A DNA stretch of 64,000 nucleotides. It comes from Margaritifera margaritifera (taxonomy: Eukaryota; Mollusca; Bivalvia; Unionida; Margaritiferidae). Each line of letters begins with the position of its first letter. Position 1 is the first letter of the stretch. The stretch is taken from contig JAQPZY010001688.1 in the NCBI GenBank assembly GCA_029931535.1, positions 8,035,001 through 8,099,000 on the forward strand, read 5' to 3'. The position numbers and the translations under genes are program-made. The notes beneath the pieces are model-generated. The model did not search any database, was not told the DNA's origin, and saw only the letters and a list, made by a program, of their open reading frames with translations. This document shows positions 37,405-50,519 of the stretch, in pieces.

Positions 37405-38900
37405 AATTCATATCCAATGAACATTCACATACAACCTTCATATACAATGAACATTCAAATACAATCTTCAATATCCAATAAACACTCACATACAATCTTC
37501 AATATCCAATGAACATTCACATACAATCTTCATATCCAATGAACATTCACATACAACCTTCATATCCAATGAACATTTACATATAATCTTCATATACAAT
37601 GAACATTTACATACAATTTTCATATCCAATGAACATTCACATACAACCTTCATATACAATGAACATTTACATACAATCTTCATATCCAATGAACATTCAC
37701 ATACAACCTTCATATACAATGAACATTCAAATACAATCTTCATATCCAATGAACATTCAAATACAATCTTCATATCCAATGAACATTTACATACAATATT
37801 CATATCCAATGAACATTCACATACAATCTTCATATCCAATGAACATTCACATACAATCTTCAATATCCAATGAACATTTACATACAATCTTCAATATCCA
37901 GTGAACATTCACATACAATCTTCATATCCAATGAACATTCAAATACAATCTTCATATTCAGTGAACATTCACATACAATCTTCATATCCAATGAACATTC
38001 AAATACAATCTTCATATTCAGTGAACATTCACGTACAATCTTCAATATCTGATGAACATTCACATACAATCTTCATATCCAATGAACATTCATGTACAAT
38101 CTTCAATATCCAATGAACATTCATGTACAATCTTCAATATGCAATGAACATTTATGTACAATCTTCAATATCCAATGAACATTCACATACAATCTTCAAT
38201 ATGCAATGAACATTCAAATACAATCTTCATATCCAGTGAACATTCAAATACAATCTTCATATTCAGTGAACATTTAAATAAAATTTTCAATATCCAGTGA
38301 ACATTCACATACAATCTTCAATATGCAATGAACATTTACAATCTTCATATCCAGTGAACATTCACATACAATCTTCATATCCAATAAACACTCTCATACA
38401 ATCTTCAATATCCAACGAACATTCACATACAATCTTCATATCCAATAAACACTCACATACAATCTTCATATCCAATGAACATTCACATAAATCTTCAATA
38501 TCCAATGAACATTTATGTACAATCTTCAATATGCAACGAACATTCAAATACAATCTTCAATATCCAGTGAACATTCACATACAATCTTCAATATGCAATG
38601 AATATTCAAATACACTCTTCAATATGCAATGAATATTCAAATACAATCTTCAATATGCAATGAACATTCACATACAATCTTCAATATCCAGTGAACATTC
38701 ACATACAATCTTCAATATGCAATGAATATTCAAATACAATCTTCAATATCCAGTGAACATTCACATACAATCTTCATATCCAATGAACATTTAAATACAA
38801 TCTTCAGTATCCAATGAACACTCATGTACAATCTTCAATATGCAATGAACATTCACATACAATCTTCAATATCCAATGAATATTCACACAATCTTCAATA
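37405..38900. repeat. 30-bp minisatellite, about 48 copies
   Basis: The unit is CATATCCAATGAACATTCAC plus ATACAATCTT, varying to AATATCC, AATATGC, ATTCAGTG, TTTAC and ATGTAC forms. A 31-base form (CAATATCC) breaks the frame in places. Because 30 is divisible by three, both strands show long spurious frames (NIHIQSSYPM; CECSLDMKIV). Located in a NABP intron. Confidence 0.95.
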
Positions 38901-39136
38901 TGTTTTCTTGGACAGTTTTGTTTTTGTGCTAAAATATTGTTAACAAGCAAATAGGCAAGAATTTACAAGAATTTACATTTTAACTTGAGGGTTATTTGTA
39001 GATGCAAAGGTCAATCACTCCAGCAAATAACTTGCTAACTTGCTGACAATATTCATATATTGTATTGTATATACTACAGTAGTAAGCGAGTGAGTTAAGT
39101 CCCTTTTTCTATGGGAATGCAACTCCACCCCCCAAA

Positions 39137-39655
39137 GACTATATCTGATGTAGGTTTTCATTTCATAACAATAAAAGTATGCTAGGTGACCACAGCTATA
39201 TCTGATGCAGGTTTCCATTTCATGGCACTAAAATCATGCTAGGTGACCACAGTTATATCTGATGCAGGTTTCCAATTCACAGCACTAAAAGCATGCTAGG
39301 TGACCACAGTTATATCTGATGCAGGTTTCCATTTCACAGCACTAAAAGCATGCTAGGTGACCACAGTTATATCTGATGCAGGTTTCCATTTCACAGCACT
39401 AAAATCATGCTAGGTGACCACAGTTATATCTGATGCAGGTTTCCATTTCACAGCACTAAAAGCATGCTAGGTGACCACAGTTATATCTGATGCAGGTTTC
39501 CATTTCACAGCACTAAAAGCATGCTAGGTGACCACAGTTATATCTGATGCAGGTTTCCATTTCACAGCACTAAAAGCATGCTAGGTGACCACAGTTATAT
39601 CTGATGTAGGTTTCTATTTCATAGTAATAAAAGCATGCTAGGTGACCACAGATAA
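39137..39655. repeat. 57-bp minisatellite, about 9 copies
   Basis: The unit contains ATATCTGATGCAGGTTTCCA, TTTCACAGCACTAAAAGCAT and GCTAGGTGACCACAGTT. The outermost copies are the most divergent (GATGTAGGTTT(T/C)(C/T)ATTTCATA) and the inner ones are almost identical, the expected pattern for unequal exchange. In a NABP intron. Confidence 0.95.
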
Positions 39656-40785
39656 GAACATAAATTAAAATGACAGCTCCCCCCTATTATAATTTGCTAG
39701 TTGAGATCCATAACTGCCATTCACATTATGTACTGAACCAAATGATGGTGAATAAATATGTGCATGTGTTGTATGTGTGTGGGGGTGGGGTGGAGTGGAG
39801 GGAGGGGGTACAGAAACTGTCAATCCAAAAGAACTCAGAGCTTTCTGTAGGCCTTTGACACAAAGAGTCAATGCCCCATGCTTCTAAAATTGAGGGTCCT
39901 GATAAAAACAACTGGGGGTCCTGAGGAGAAAAGAGGGAGCCCATGTGTGGGAGTAAAATCAATACATTCAAAGCAAATCAATAATTGTTGCTGAGGTAAA
40001 TCTTATTAACTATAATTATGACTTCATTGGATTTAATTGTTCACTTTATCCTCTTCACTTCTGAATATGAGAATTCTTTATTTCTGCCAACAAGAGTTTT
40101 TTTTCTTATAACCTGTTGGGGAAGACAGGATTCATGGTTTCATAAAACTGAAGGTTCAGAGCTTGTTATTGAATATCCATAGTTTTACACATTAGAGATT
40201 AAAAAACTAGCATTTGAAGGTCAAGGATGCCTTAGCAGCACATTAATTATGTACATAAAAAATATATATACTGTTACTTCTTAATAATTGAGTTTTCCAG
40301 CTTATCAGTTGTTACATTGATGGAAATAAAGATATTCTTTAGAAAATTAAAGTGTTTCATGTCTGCGTTCGACAGGTACATATTTCATGATTGATCATTA
40401 AAAAGAAATGAGGCACCTGATTTTCATAAATACTTTAGTCTGTGTTCGTTCCTAATCTAGTTCTGACATAGGCTGGTGAAAGTTCTATATCTTCGATATT
40501 CATTCAGAAAACATTGCGATTTTCCTCATTTTCCTTGTCTCAACAAAGGAAGTAGACACTATGGAGTACAGAAACCTGTTTACCCTGGAAAATGTCAATC
40601 AGTAGTTTGTTGAAGTCTTGTCCATAATTGTTGCCTCAAAGCAGTGTATGAAAACGAGACAATCTGCTTAAGCAGTCTGGCTAATAATTCTCAAGATCTT
40701 AATTTAGAATAATTGCATTTAAATGACAATATTGTAAATACCTGTATAACTCTTCAAGTTGAATAAAACACATATTGTGGCAAAA

Positions 40786-41765
<980 letters not shown>

Positions 41766-42184
41766 TGTTTTTGCGCCATTATAAATTTTTGTATCATAAT
41801 ATATATATATATATATACTCGTTTCATTTAGTCTGCCCAAATGGAATATGAACCACATATTTTCATGCTTTATCTCAAAGCTGTACCATTGTAAGGAGAG
41901 ATTGCAAAAATGTTCTCTCTTTCAGTAAAAAAAATCTCTAATCACATCATAAAATTTGGTCTATTACCTATGTTACCTGGAAGGAATGGTGTTCTCAACA
42001 GATGTGTTTTCTACATGTCCAAGTCATAACGGATTTATTTTTTATGTAGCTATTTCCTGTTTGAGTGAATTGTTTCACAGTGCAATGCAAAGCTGATTAT
42101 ACTGAAAAGCACATCACCAAAAATAGGAATAACAGAGACCACATTAAAAGCAGCAGAGAATTCCTTAAATAAGTTCAGAATGGC

Positions 42185-42332
42185 ACCTGTATAGCAAAAT
42201 ATTAAGACATTCACTTTGCACTTTTCTAGTCATGGGTTTGATCTCTGGTTCTGACTTGTGCAAGGGTATATGGTAGACCATCCAAGATTGGTGGTTTGCT
42301 TATGATCTTCCAGTTTCCTACACATCAAAGAC
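42185..42332 (+). mobile_element. tRNA-derived SINE-like sequence
   Basis: ACCTGTATAGCAAAATATTA resembles a degraded box A region, GACATTCACTTTGCA an anticodon arm and GGGTTTGATCTC box B (GGTTCGANNCC). The body continues GTGCAAGGGTATATGGTAG. The tail and target duplication are unclear. Different tRNA head from the copy at 9.6 kb. In a NABP intron. Confidence 0.5.
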
Positions 42333-42344
42333 CACATTAAGTCA

Positions 42345-42492
42345 ATATCAACAACCATGTCAAGCCAACATCTAAGACCACATTAAGCAAACATCAAAGA
42401 CCATATTAAACCAACATCAAAGACCATGTCAAGCCAACATCAAAGACCATGTCAAGCCAACATCAAAGACCATGTCAAGCCAACATCTGAGC
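42345..42492. repeat. 23-bp tandem repeat, about 6 copies
   Basis: The unit is CATCAAAGACCATGTCAAGC plus CAA, with ATTAAG variants in earlier copies. Confidence 0.85.
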
Positions 42493-43138
42493 TGTTAAGA
42501 ATGTGTTGTATAAGTTTTTGTTATGCTTCTGATGTTAAATGAATACATTTTAAACATTTGATAAACATCTTCAGTTACAGTAATATATTGATTGTCTGGA
42601 AACATATTCAGACTTTTCCATCACCTGGACCAAATATTTTTCACCTGAACTGACATTACATTTTTGGATAACATCTCAACTAATTATTTATCAATCAATA
42701 ATTGGTATACACTAGGCCTTCTATTCCAAAAATATCTTAGGAAAAGAAACCCATAATTCTTGCTTTTAAGTCCAAAAATTCTAATATTCTACCAGAATAC
42801 AGTAATTATAGTAACAAACATTCATGATTTTTTAAACTTTGGTTCTTGTCCTTGCTGTCACAATTTCATTTACTTAGATGCAGTCAAGTCTGACTTTGGT
42901 GTTATGAGCTGGAGTTCTAGATCTGTTGTTAGAAAAAGTCAAGTCTGACTTTGGAGTTATTAAACAATAGTTCTAGATCTGTTGTCAAAAGTTTCAGAGT
43001 ACTGGTATGGCAGGTCTCTATTTCTGCCTCTTGATAAGAACAGTTCACAGTCGTCTCACTGTACAGATCAGAATAAAATGAAGAGGGAAAATGAGAACTT
43101 TATTCATTCAAAGCAAGCAAAAAGGGCTTTGGATTTAC

Positions 43139-43283
43139 CTATAGGTCTAGAGCCCTGTGCTGGAACTGACGGCCGAGGTGGCATAGCTCCCTGAGGTTGT
43201 CCCACTTGCTGCTGCTGTTGCTGGAGATTGGCTTGAATTGCCTCCCCTTGCTCTGTAGGAGACTTTCTGTTGTTGTTTTGTTC
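43139..43283 (-). CDS. NABP: SOSS complex subunit B (NABP), middle exon with poly-Gln
   Basis: Internal exon of 145 bases with acceptor CTTGCAG and donor CCTATAG|GTAAAT. It enters in phase 0 and leaves in phase 1. It encodes 48 residues: EQNNNRKSPTEQGEAIQANL, a run of six glutamines, then VGQPQGAMPPRPSVPAQGSR and PI. It belongs to the disordered linker after the OB fold; no fold or catalytic motif is expected. The six Gln codons are mixed CAG/CAA rather than a pure CAG run. Phase agreement with the exons on both sides is the main support, since linker sequence is poorly conserved across the family. Confidence 0.85.
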
Positions 43284-43289
43284 CTGCAA

Positions 43290-45675
43290 GGTACATTAGA
43301 TTTATTTACTACACATTTCTCTTTTCAAAAATACCAAAAGTTAATTCAGTGTTCTTCCCAAATGGATGCCAGTTCAAAGAAACTGACCAAACTATAACTA
43401 TTTTTGAAAATGGTCAGAAAACTTTGGAAACATCCCATTCAGTTTGAAGTACATTTGAAAGGAACAAGTTAAATGTCAAAATTGCTGATACATGAAGTAA
43501 GTCCTCTCCTGAATAACAATAAAGCTTCTACACATGTGTGAAAAAAACATATAGGACCTTTTAAAATTTCAATCATGATCTTGAAGTGCTCATTTACAAA
43601 AGATGAGGTACAGTGAATCTTGATAGCTTGGACCTGGTTGGCTTGAACATTGCATAGGAGCCCATGAGAGCTTAAAATGAATACCAGGCAACCATTTTTT
43701 CTAATGTGAAAGCCTCATCAGGCAACCAAAAAGTATTATTAAAAATGATTATGTTAAAATATACAATGGAATTTTATATTTTTCCAGTGACAAACATTTC
43801 ATAATTAAATTGTCCCTCTGGATACCTACAGCAGGATGCCTGAATTATCTCCATACAATTCCATAGCTGAATGTTCAATGATTTCTATCAGTATGAGGCC
43901 ACACTAATCCACAGGTGTCAGCTAGTCCATATCTGATTAAGTAATTACACTCAGTACTAATAGATTCTCAAGGTGAACCCTTAAAGAAACAAGACTCGCG
44001 AATGCTTGTCTTGTGTCAACACACCAACATAAGGCAGCCATATCTTTCATCATGGACTTGATACACTAAATGTCTATGATCTAGCATTATTTTTTCTCGC
44101 TGGTTTGTTTAAGAAATGGGCACTTGCTGTAAAGCATGTTACAGCTGTTTCTGTTAGCCAACTTTTGCCAATGGAATATGGCAAGTATAAGAATCAAACC
44201 AATCACAATTGTTGTTGCATACTACATGTATATTGAATTGTGAAGTAAAAGTTAAACATAAATCCCATATGGAAAGTTTACCTGTCCCTGACAGTTTAGA
44301 CACAGGATTAGGACTACTGGATTAGCGATAATGTGAACCATAATGATACAACTCAGATAAACATAAAATATGGATAAATTTCTGGTGGGCAAATACTAGA
44401 AAGGTGATGAACAAGACTATGGCAGGAAATGTAAATTTTTTTATTATCTTTAATTTGCTTATCACAAACAGATTAAATAAACATGTGACACTTTCCATTA
44501 CCAGGACTGATGGCGAGTTACAAGTATTATATGCAATTAGAACTAACTATATATATATGACAAAGTTGTTGAATAATTTTGATTGCACCAATCTTGGAGG
44601 CAACTGCAGTAATTTACCTGGCAACGAGAAAAAATCTGCCATTCATCCAGATTTTCAAAGCTGGTTGTCAAGACAACCATGGATTTTCAAAACTTTTCTA
44701 CCCCTGAAAATGCAAGTCATTCAGCAGAACAAATACCAAAAGCTAGCATGTCAGCTTCTTGTAATTAATAACTAATCTGAGATCATATTAAAATCTCAAT
44801 TGACCACTCCAATTGACCACTCCAATTGACCACTCCAATTGAAGTTTATATAAGTATGTATGTAAGACTGTAACAAGGGTTTTATTGTAGCAGAAAGCAA
44901 AATATATTGCTTGGCGTTACCTATCGATCTATCTTTCTAACTGTCTATACAAAAGTTCGGTGTTTATGGATATGTCATTAGCAATTCATCTATAGTCAGA
45001 GAGTTATCACTCTCTAGTGTCTACAACATCAAATACCAAAAGCAGTGGCCAAGAAACTTATATCTCATTTGAAGATGGTAAATTAAATACTCATTACTGA
45101 TCACAGACATCCAACAGAGGTCAAGCTAGGGGACAATGCATGCAAAATAGTCTCCCTTGTCCAGAAAAAGTTCACTTAAACAAGTCAAGAAAGTAAAGCC
45201 GACTTCCATTTTCCAATTAACCCACTGATATTCTACTTAAAACAGTGAATCTTGCATGGTATTTAGTTATAAAACTTATGCTTATAGCCATAAAACAGTA
45301 GAAACATGCTTAAAATCAACTTTTGTGCCAATTTAGTAGCTTCTGTACCCTAAAATATGCGCTAAGTCACAATTTTACCATCAACCATACAAATGTGAAA
45401 TTCTATGGAGTGAAATCCCAAACTTTGTGGCCCCCAATACCAAATAATGCATTGTTAAAGAAGTTTGATACTTAAAACTATGAGGAGATTAATTCATTTT
45501 TCTATATTTTACCAGAATACATAGTTTGGATGATTAGCCATCAACAAGTATTAGTCACCTATTCATGAGGTTTCTATCTAATTCTATTAATAAAGTTATG
45601 CAACAGTTACTCCAATTCAAGACAAAAAGTTTTTAATATTTTCATGACATATGACAAGTAAATGGTGTATTTTAA
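43290..45675. other. NABP intron, nothing recognised
   Basis: AT-rich intron DNA. A short tandem (CAATTGACCACTC, three to four copies) lies at 44,797-44,840. The plus-strand frame at 44,404-44,775 has no recognisable content. Confidence 0.5.
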
Positions 45676-45680
45676 TTCTA

Positions 45681-47563
45681 CAGTAGACTCTCAGTTATTT
45701 GAATTCCTATTATCCGAATACCCGGTATTATCCTAACTATTCGTCCAGTCCTGGCTAAATTTGTTGTTTGTTTATATCTTTTTTACATCTATTATTCAAA
45801 CATCAATTATTTGAATACACCCCCTTAATGGAGGTAATTTAGGTGTCAGAAATCCTCTTATCCTATTGAAATCACAACACATTATACGAAGTGTGAAAAC
45901 TGTCATGAGCGGCAGGTTTGATTTCTTGAATCATGACACCTGTTGGTCCAAACTGTGAGTACTGATTAATCACAAAAGCAGGTTACATTTACTGTTTGTT
46001 GCTAATCCATTAATTGACTTAACTTTTGATAACCCCGTTATTATTTCAATTAATGGCATTAATTTCATGTAAAGTCAGTTTGATTAAAGAAAGTTGGAAA
46101 ATCATATAAACCCTTTGAAAGCTACATTCAACTATACATGCACTTTTAAAAGAATCTATATTAAGTCAACATGACTGAAAAAAACAAGGAAATGATTAAA
46201 GATGGCAACATGAAGTTTGGGCCGAAAGGGAAGTCAATCTGAGGCCTTAGACCTAGTTGAAGAGGCAAGTGGTTTTAAGAACTTCCCAGTCTCAGGGCCT
46301 ATGCTTTTCATGAAAGCTGAACAGTTCTCTCAAAAACTGTAAATTCCCGCATTTAATGCATACCAAGGCTGGCTTGACTGGTTCAATGAGAGACATGGCA
46401 TCTCCTTCCAAAAAGTTTGTGGAGAAGAAAACTCTGTGAACACCAATTCATAAGACATGTCCGACTGGTGGAACAGACATGCTTCACTCCTGGAAAGATA
46501 CAATGCAGACAACATCTACAATCCTGACGAAACCAGGATCTTCTACAAGCTTCTACCTGACAAGACACTCAAAGACGTTGATTGCCATGGTGGAAAGAAG
46601 AGCAAGGAAAGAATAACAGCTCTTGTTTGTGCGTACATGTTTGGAAATGACACATTAAAGCTACTGATCATAGGAAAGTCTCAGCGGCCTAGATCCTTTA
46701 AACATTAAATCACTCCCAACTGATTACCTCACCACCAAAAAGTCATGAATGACGTTGGAGATTTTCAAGAACTGGGTTTTGGAAACTTGACAACCAAATG
46801 ATGCGATGGAAATTATCCATAGAGCTTGCGACGGAGATGATCCATAGAGCTAGACAACTGTCTGGCTCATTCGAAAATCAAGGGTCTGAAAGTGATTGAG
46901 TTGGTTTTCCTCCCACCAAACACTACCAGTAAGACACGACCAATGGACCAGGGTATCATACAGAGTCTGAAGAGCCAGTACCGGAAGCGGATTATTTTGC
47001 ACTACCTGAAAGCCCTGGAGAAACAATAGAAACTGTCTCTTACATTACTGGATGCTCTGAGTCTTCTTCAGCTGGCATGGTCAAAAGTGACAGCAACCAA
47101 TATAGCAAACTGCTACAGGCATGCGGGGTTTGAACATACATTATCAGACGGTGAAGTTAATGAGAGTGAGAACCAAGAAGACCCGGATGATGACATACCA
47201 CTCTCCTGACGCACTGCTCGGGGTGGATGGACACGTAATGGACAGTTTCTTTACGATTGATGAACACTTACCAACCTCAACGGAACTCACAGACGACGAT
47301 ATAATGCATGAAATCAATACAAAAAAGTCAAATTCCGGTGACAAGGACAGTGAATCGGATGAAGATAACAACGATATTACTGAGAACCAGACTAAAGTGA
47401 CCACGATTGAGAATGCATGTGACATATTCCGCTCATAATTGGGGTCGCAGGAAAACACCAGTGAGCTCTTAGCAAGACTTAGCAATATTAGTGATTCTGC
47501 AATGAAAGACAATTTCAAGTTTTCTTCTAGTCCCCCAGACTTCGGATAATCGAGAGTCTACTG
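45681..47563 (+). mobile_element. Tigger/pogo-type DNA transposon, decayed but full length
   Basis: Termini CAGTAGACTCTC and GAGAGTCTACTG are inverted repeats, extended by ATTATCCGAA and TTCGGATAAT. TA dinucleotides flank both ends (45,679-45,680 and 47,564-47,565), as expected for Tc1/mariner-pogo insertion. The 1,883-bp element carries a broken transposase gene. It lies in a NABP intron, antisense to the gene. Confidence 0.9.
46171..47438 (+). pseudogene. Tigger-like transposase pseudogene (DDE)
   Basis: The reading is interrupted by many stops and shifts. The clearest block (46,457-46,708) reads LERYNADNIYNPDETRIFYK, then LLPDKT, CHGGKKSKERITALVCAYMF and LLIIGKSQRPRSFKH. This is the start of the DDE domain of Tigger/TIGD transposases, with the first catalytic aspartate in NPDETRIFYK. 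Downstream, SLPTDYLTTKKS-stop-MT continues it, and 47,121-47,438 keeps the acidic C-terminal region (FFTIDEHLPTSTELTDDDIM). The N-terminal helix-turn-helix part is hardly recognisable. It cannot encode an active enzyme. Confidence 0.85.
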
Positions 47564-47565
47564 TA

Positions 47566-48044
47566 TTTAACTTGAGGAGTCAATAAAACATCAGCTGTTG
47601 ATGAACTTATTTAATCATAACTTTAAACAGGTTGTTCGATATTCTTCTAATTTCAATCATCTGATGTATAATTATTTAAGATTCTTATTATTTCACCCAA
47701 AAAGGCAATTCCCCTTGACTTTTAAATAGTAGATTTCATCTACTTCATTGTACTTTTACATGTTCAAGCTCGTTACAGCCATTTGACACAGGTTGTTTTG
47801 TAACATCAGTTGTACACACGAATCAGAATTGTATGTGAAAAATGAGTATTTTTTCTTCTTTCTTTTAAAAAAAAAATGCTGCAGGTAATTCAGAAAAAAA
47901 TTATTTACTTGGTAATTAATCAAAGTTTGCAATGCTTGAACAGTTGCCACAACAACCCTTGGGCTCCATTGTCAAATTCTTCCCTCATGTTCTGGCAAAC
48001 ATTAGAGCTTAGTAAATCTGTATGATCCCTGTAATTCCTTGCAG
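47566..48044. other. NABP intron, nothing recognised
   Basis: AT-rich intron DNA between the Tigger element and the following minisatellite. Confidence 0.5.
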
Positions 48045-49267
48045 CCCTGGATTTGAAAGTATACAATAAAGCCAGTACTGACAGACCACCCCAGGTAATG
48101 AAGGTATACAGTAAATCCTGCATTGACAGACCACCCTGGTAGTGAGGGTATACAGTAAAACCTGTATTGACAGACCACCCTTGTAGTGAAGGTATACAGT
48201 AAAATCTGTATTGATAGACCACTCGAGTCAGTGCAAGTATACAGTAAAACCTATATTGATAGACCACCCCTGCTAGTGAAGGTATAAAGTAAAACCTGCA
48301 TTGACAGACCAACCTGGTAGTGAGGGTTTACAGTAAAACCTGTACTGACAGACCACCCCAGTCAGTGAAGGTATGAAGTAAAACCTGTATTGACAAACCA
48401 CCCCTGGTAATGAGTGTAAGCAGTAAAACCTATATGGACAGACAACCCCTGGTAGTTAGGACATAAAGAAAAACCTGTATTAACAAACCACCCCTGGCAA
48501 TGAGGGTATAAAGTGAAACCTGTCCTTACAGACCATACCAGATAATAAGGGTATAAAGTAAAATCTGCATTGACAGACCACTCCTGGTAGTGAAGGTATA
48601 CAGTAAAACCTATATTAACAGACCACCACAGGTAATGAGGGTATAAAGTAAAACCTGTATTGATAGACCACCCTGGTAGTGAAGGTATACAGTAAAACCT
48701 ATATTGACAGACTACCCCTGCTATTGAAGGTACAGACCAACTCCTGGTATTGAAGGTATACATTAAAACATGTACTGACAGACCACCCCAGGTCATGAGG
48801 GTATAAAGTAAAACGTGTATTCATAGACCACTCCTGGTAGTGAAGGCATACAGTAAAACCTGTATTGACAGACCACCCTGCTAGTGAAGGTATACAGTTA
48901 AACAGGTATTGACAGACCACCCCTGGTAATGAGGTTATAAAGTAAAACCTGTATTGAAAGACCACCACAGGTAATGAGGGTATAAAGTAGTGAAGATACA
49001 CAGTAAAACCTGTATTGACATACCACCCCTGCTAGTGAAGGTATACAGTAATACCTGTACTGACAGACCACCCTGGTAGTGAAGGTATACAGTAAAACCT
49101 GTATTGACAGATCACCCTCCTTTTGCCAACAAAATATAGTCTCTAAAGACAGGTATTATTTAAAAATCAGGTCATTATATTACATAACTGATCTGTGCAT
49201 TATGATTCTGGTCTTAAAGTGACAGGTGGTTTCCCAAAATAGTGGTCTTTTAAGTCAGGTTTTACTA
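48045..49267. repeat. ~45-bp minisatellite ending in an inverted transposon terminus
   Basis: About 24 units built on GTATACAGTAAAACCTGTAT, TGACAGACCACCCCTGGTAG and TGAAG, 44-47 bp each, to ~49,118. After a 120-bp unique part the right edge reads AGTGGTCTTTTAAGTCAGGT then TTTACTA (49,241-49,267), which is the inverse of the unit's AGTAAAACCTG...GACCAC core. The array thus looks like repeated copies of one terminal inverted repeat of a TIR element, with the single opposite terminus still at the other end. No transposase is seen. Confidence 0.75.
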
Positions 49268-49295
49268 TAATAAGATATAATCAAGACCAACTTAC

Positions 49296-49362
49296 AGATT
49301 TGGGCGTATGCTCTGGGTTGGGTTCACTCATATTGGGAACCTCTGAAAATTGCATGCAGAAT
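49296..49362 (-). CDS. NABP: SOSS complex subunit B (NABP), exon at end of OB fold
   Basis: Internal exon of 67 bases with acceptor TTTTCCAG and donor AAATCT|GTAAGT. The first base completes a Glu codon (GA|A) from the previous exon; it leaves in phase 0. It encodes FCMQFSEVPNMSEPNPEH and TPKS. Human NABP2 has FCMVYSEVPNFSEPNPEY at the same place, so the match is nearly complete and diagnostic. This strand and the SEPNPE motif close the OB fold and start the linker. The cysteine of FCM (Cys99 in the human protein) is kept. Confidence 0.95.
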
Positions 49363-49489
49363 CTGGAAAAGAAACAAAGAATGGGTGAATGAATTAGTAA
49401 AAGAGACAAAGAATGGGTGAATGAATTAATAAAACAGGACTGTTACAATTAAATAAATAGTAGCAAGAAGCTCAGAGCTCATCATTAAT

Positions 49490-49732
49490 TTTTTAAATTA
49501 CTTGCCCAGTCAGGCCAGTTTAAACAGAACGTTCTTGCCCTGACCAGTTCATTATTTGCCCAGTTTGGCCAGTTTTAACAGGACGTTCTTGCCCTGACCA
49601 ATTCATTATTTGCCCAGTCAGGCAAGTTTTAACAGAACCCACTTCCCCTTACCAATTCATTATTTGCCCAGACAGGCAAGTTTTAACAGGACTATCTTCC
49701 CCTGACCAATTCATTATTTGCCTAGACCCTAT
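49490..49732. repeat. ~54-60-bp tandem repeat, 4 copies
   Basis: The unit contains TCATTATTTGCCCAGTCAGG, CAAGTTTTAACAGGAC and TTCTTGCCCTGACCAAT. Copies diverge by about 10%. In a NABP intron. Confidence 0.85.
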
Positions 49733-50515
49733 TTTGAGTTAAACTGAATAGGAAAGATAAAGTAGCAAAACTTTGTATACATAACTAAATTAATAATAGT
49801 CACATTTATTTTAATGTAAAGTGAACTGCAATACAGCAAGATCACAGATCTAGCAGGAAAAATTGAATGTAAATCAACATAAACTTCAAAATAGAAATAA
49901 AATGACACTCTACCAACCAATCTATCATAGGTTCCACAATTATAATGAATAAATAATAAATATAAGCAATGATTTTGCTATGACAAAAATAAACATATAA
50001 ATGTAACAAGACATGATTAAAAGATTAAATCATAGTAAGTGCCATTTGCAAAACTATTATGATATATGTATATCAATATATTGATTTTCCATAGTGTATG
50101 TTTTTAAACATTTTCATCAACTAGAAGTTTTGTCATGAATTGGAAAAAAGTTTAGCTTTGGAAAAGAGTTAAAAGTCTTGAATCAAGAGACTGATCCCCA
50201 TCTATTTTCTCCAACACAGCATTACCATATACAGTAACTACTTCCAAACCAGTCAGTGTTTGGTATAAAAGAATAATTATTTTTCAAGTAAAACTTAACA
50301 TTTATTTTTAAAAAATTCAATAGATATTCCATGCAACATAGTCTAGTGGGAGGAATCTATATGGTGTCACATGATGTCAGTCAGCATGATGTCACATGAT
50401 GTCAGTCAGCTGTACTAGCTATTAGGCTTCACCTATTTCATATTAGCAATACTGAGTGCTGACAGTGCCACACAGCTCATTGACAATACTGAATGCTGAC
50501 AGTACCACACTGCTC
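49733..50515. other. NABP intron, nothing recognised
   Basis: AT-rich intron DNA. Near 50,365-50,515 two short direct duplications occur (AGCATGATGTCACATGATGT; ACTGA-TGCTGACAGT-CCACAC). Confidence 0.5.
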
Positions 50516-50519
50516 ATTG

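Noticed and set aside
37486..38632. Long repetitive frames on both strands (CECSLDMKIV, NIHIQSSYPM)
   Set aside because: A 30-bp unit with few stops gives open frames on both strands at once; composition, not coding.
43104..43289. Plus-strand Leu-rich frames over the poly-Gln exon
   Set aside because: Antisense of CAG/CAA codons of the NABP exon.
47144..47518. 124-codon minus-strand frame
   Set aside because: Shadow of the acidic C-terminal region of the Tigger transposase read on the opposite strand.
48362..48796. 144-codon minus-strand frame rich in YRFYCIP-like repeats
   Set aside because: Produced by the ~45-bp minisatellite; frame breaks wherever a unit is 44, 46 or 47 bp.
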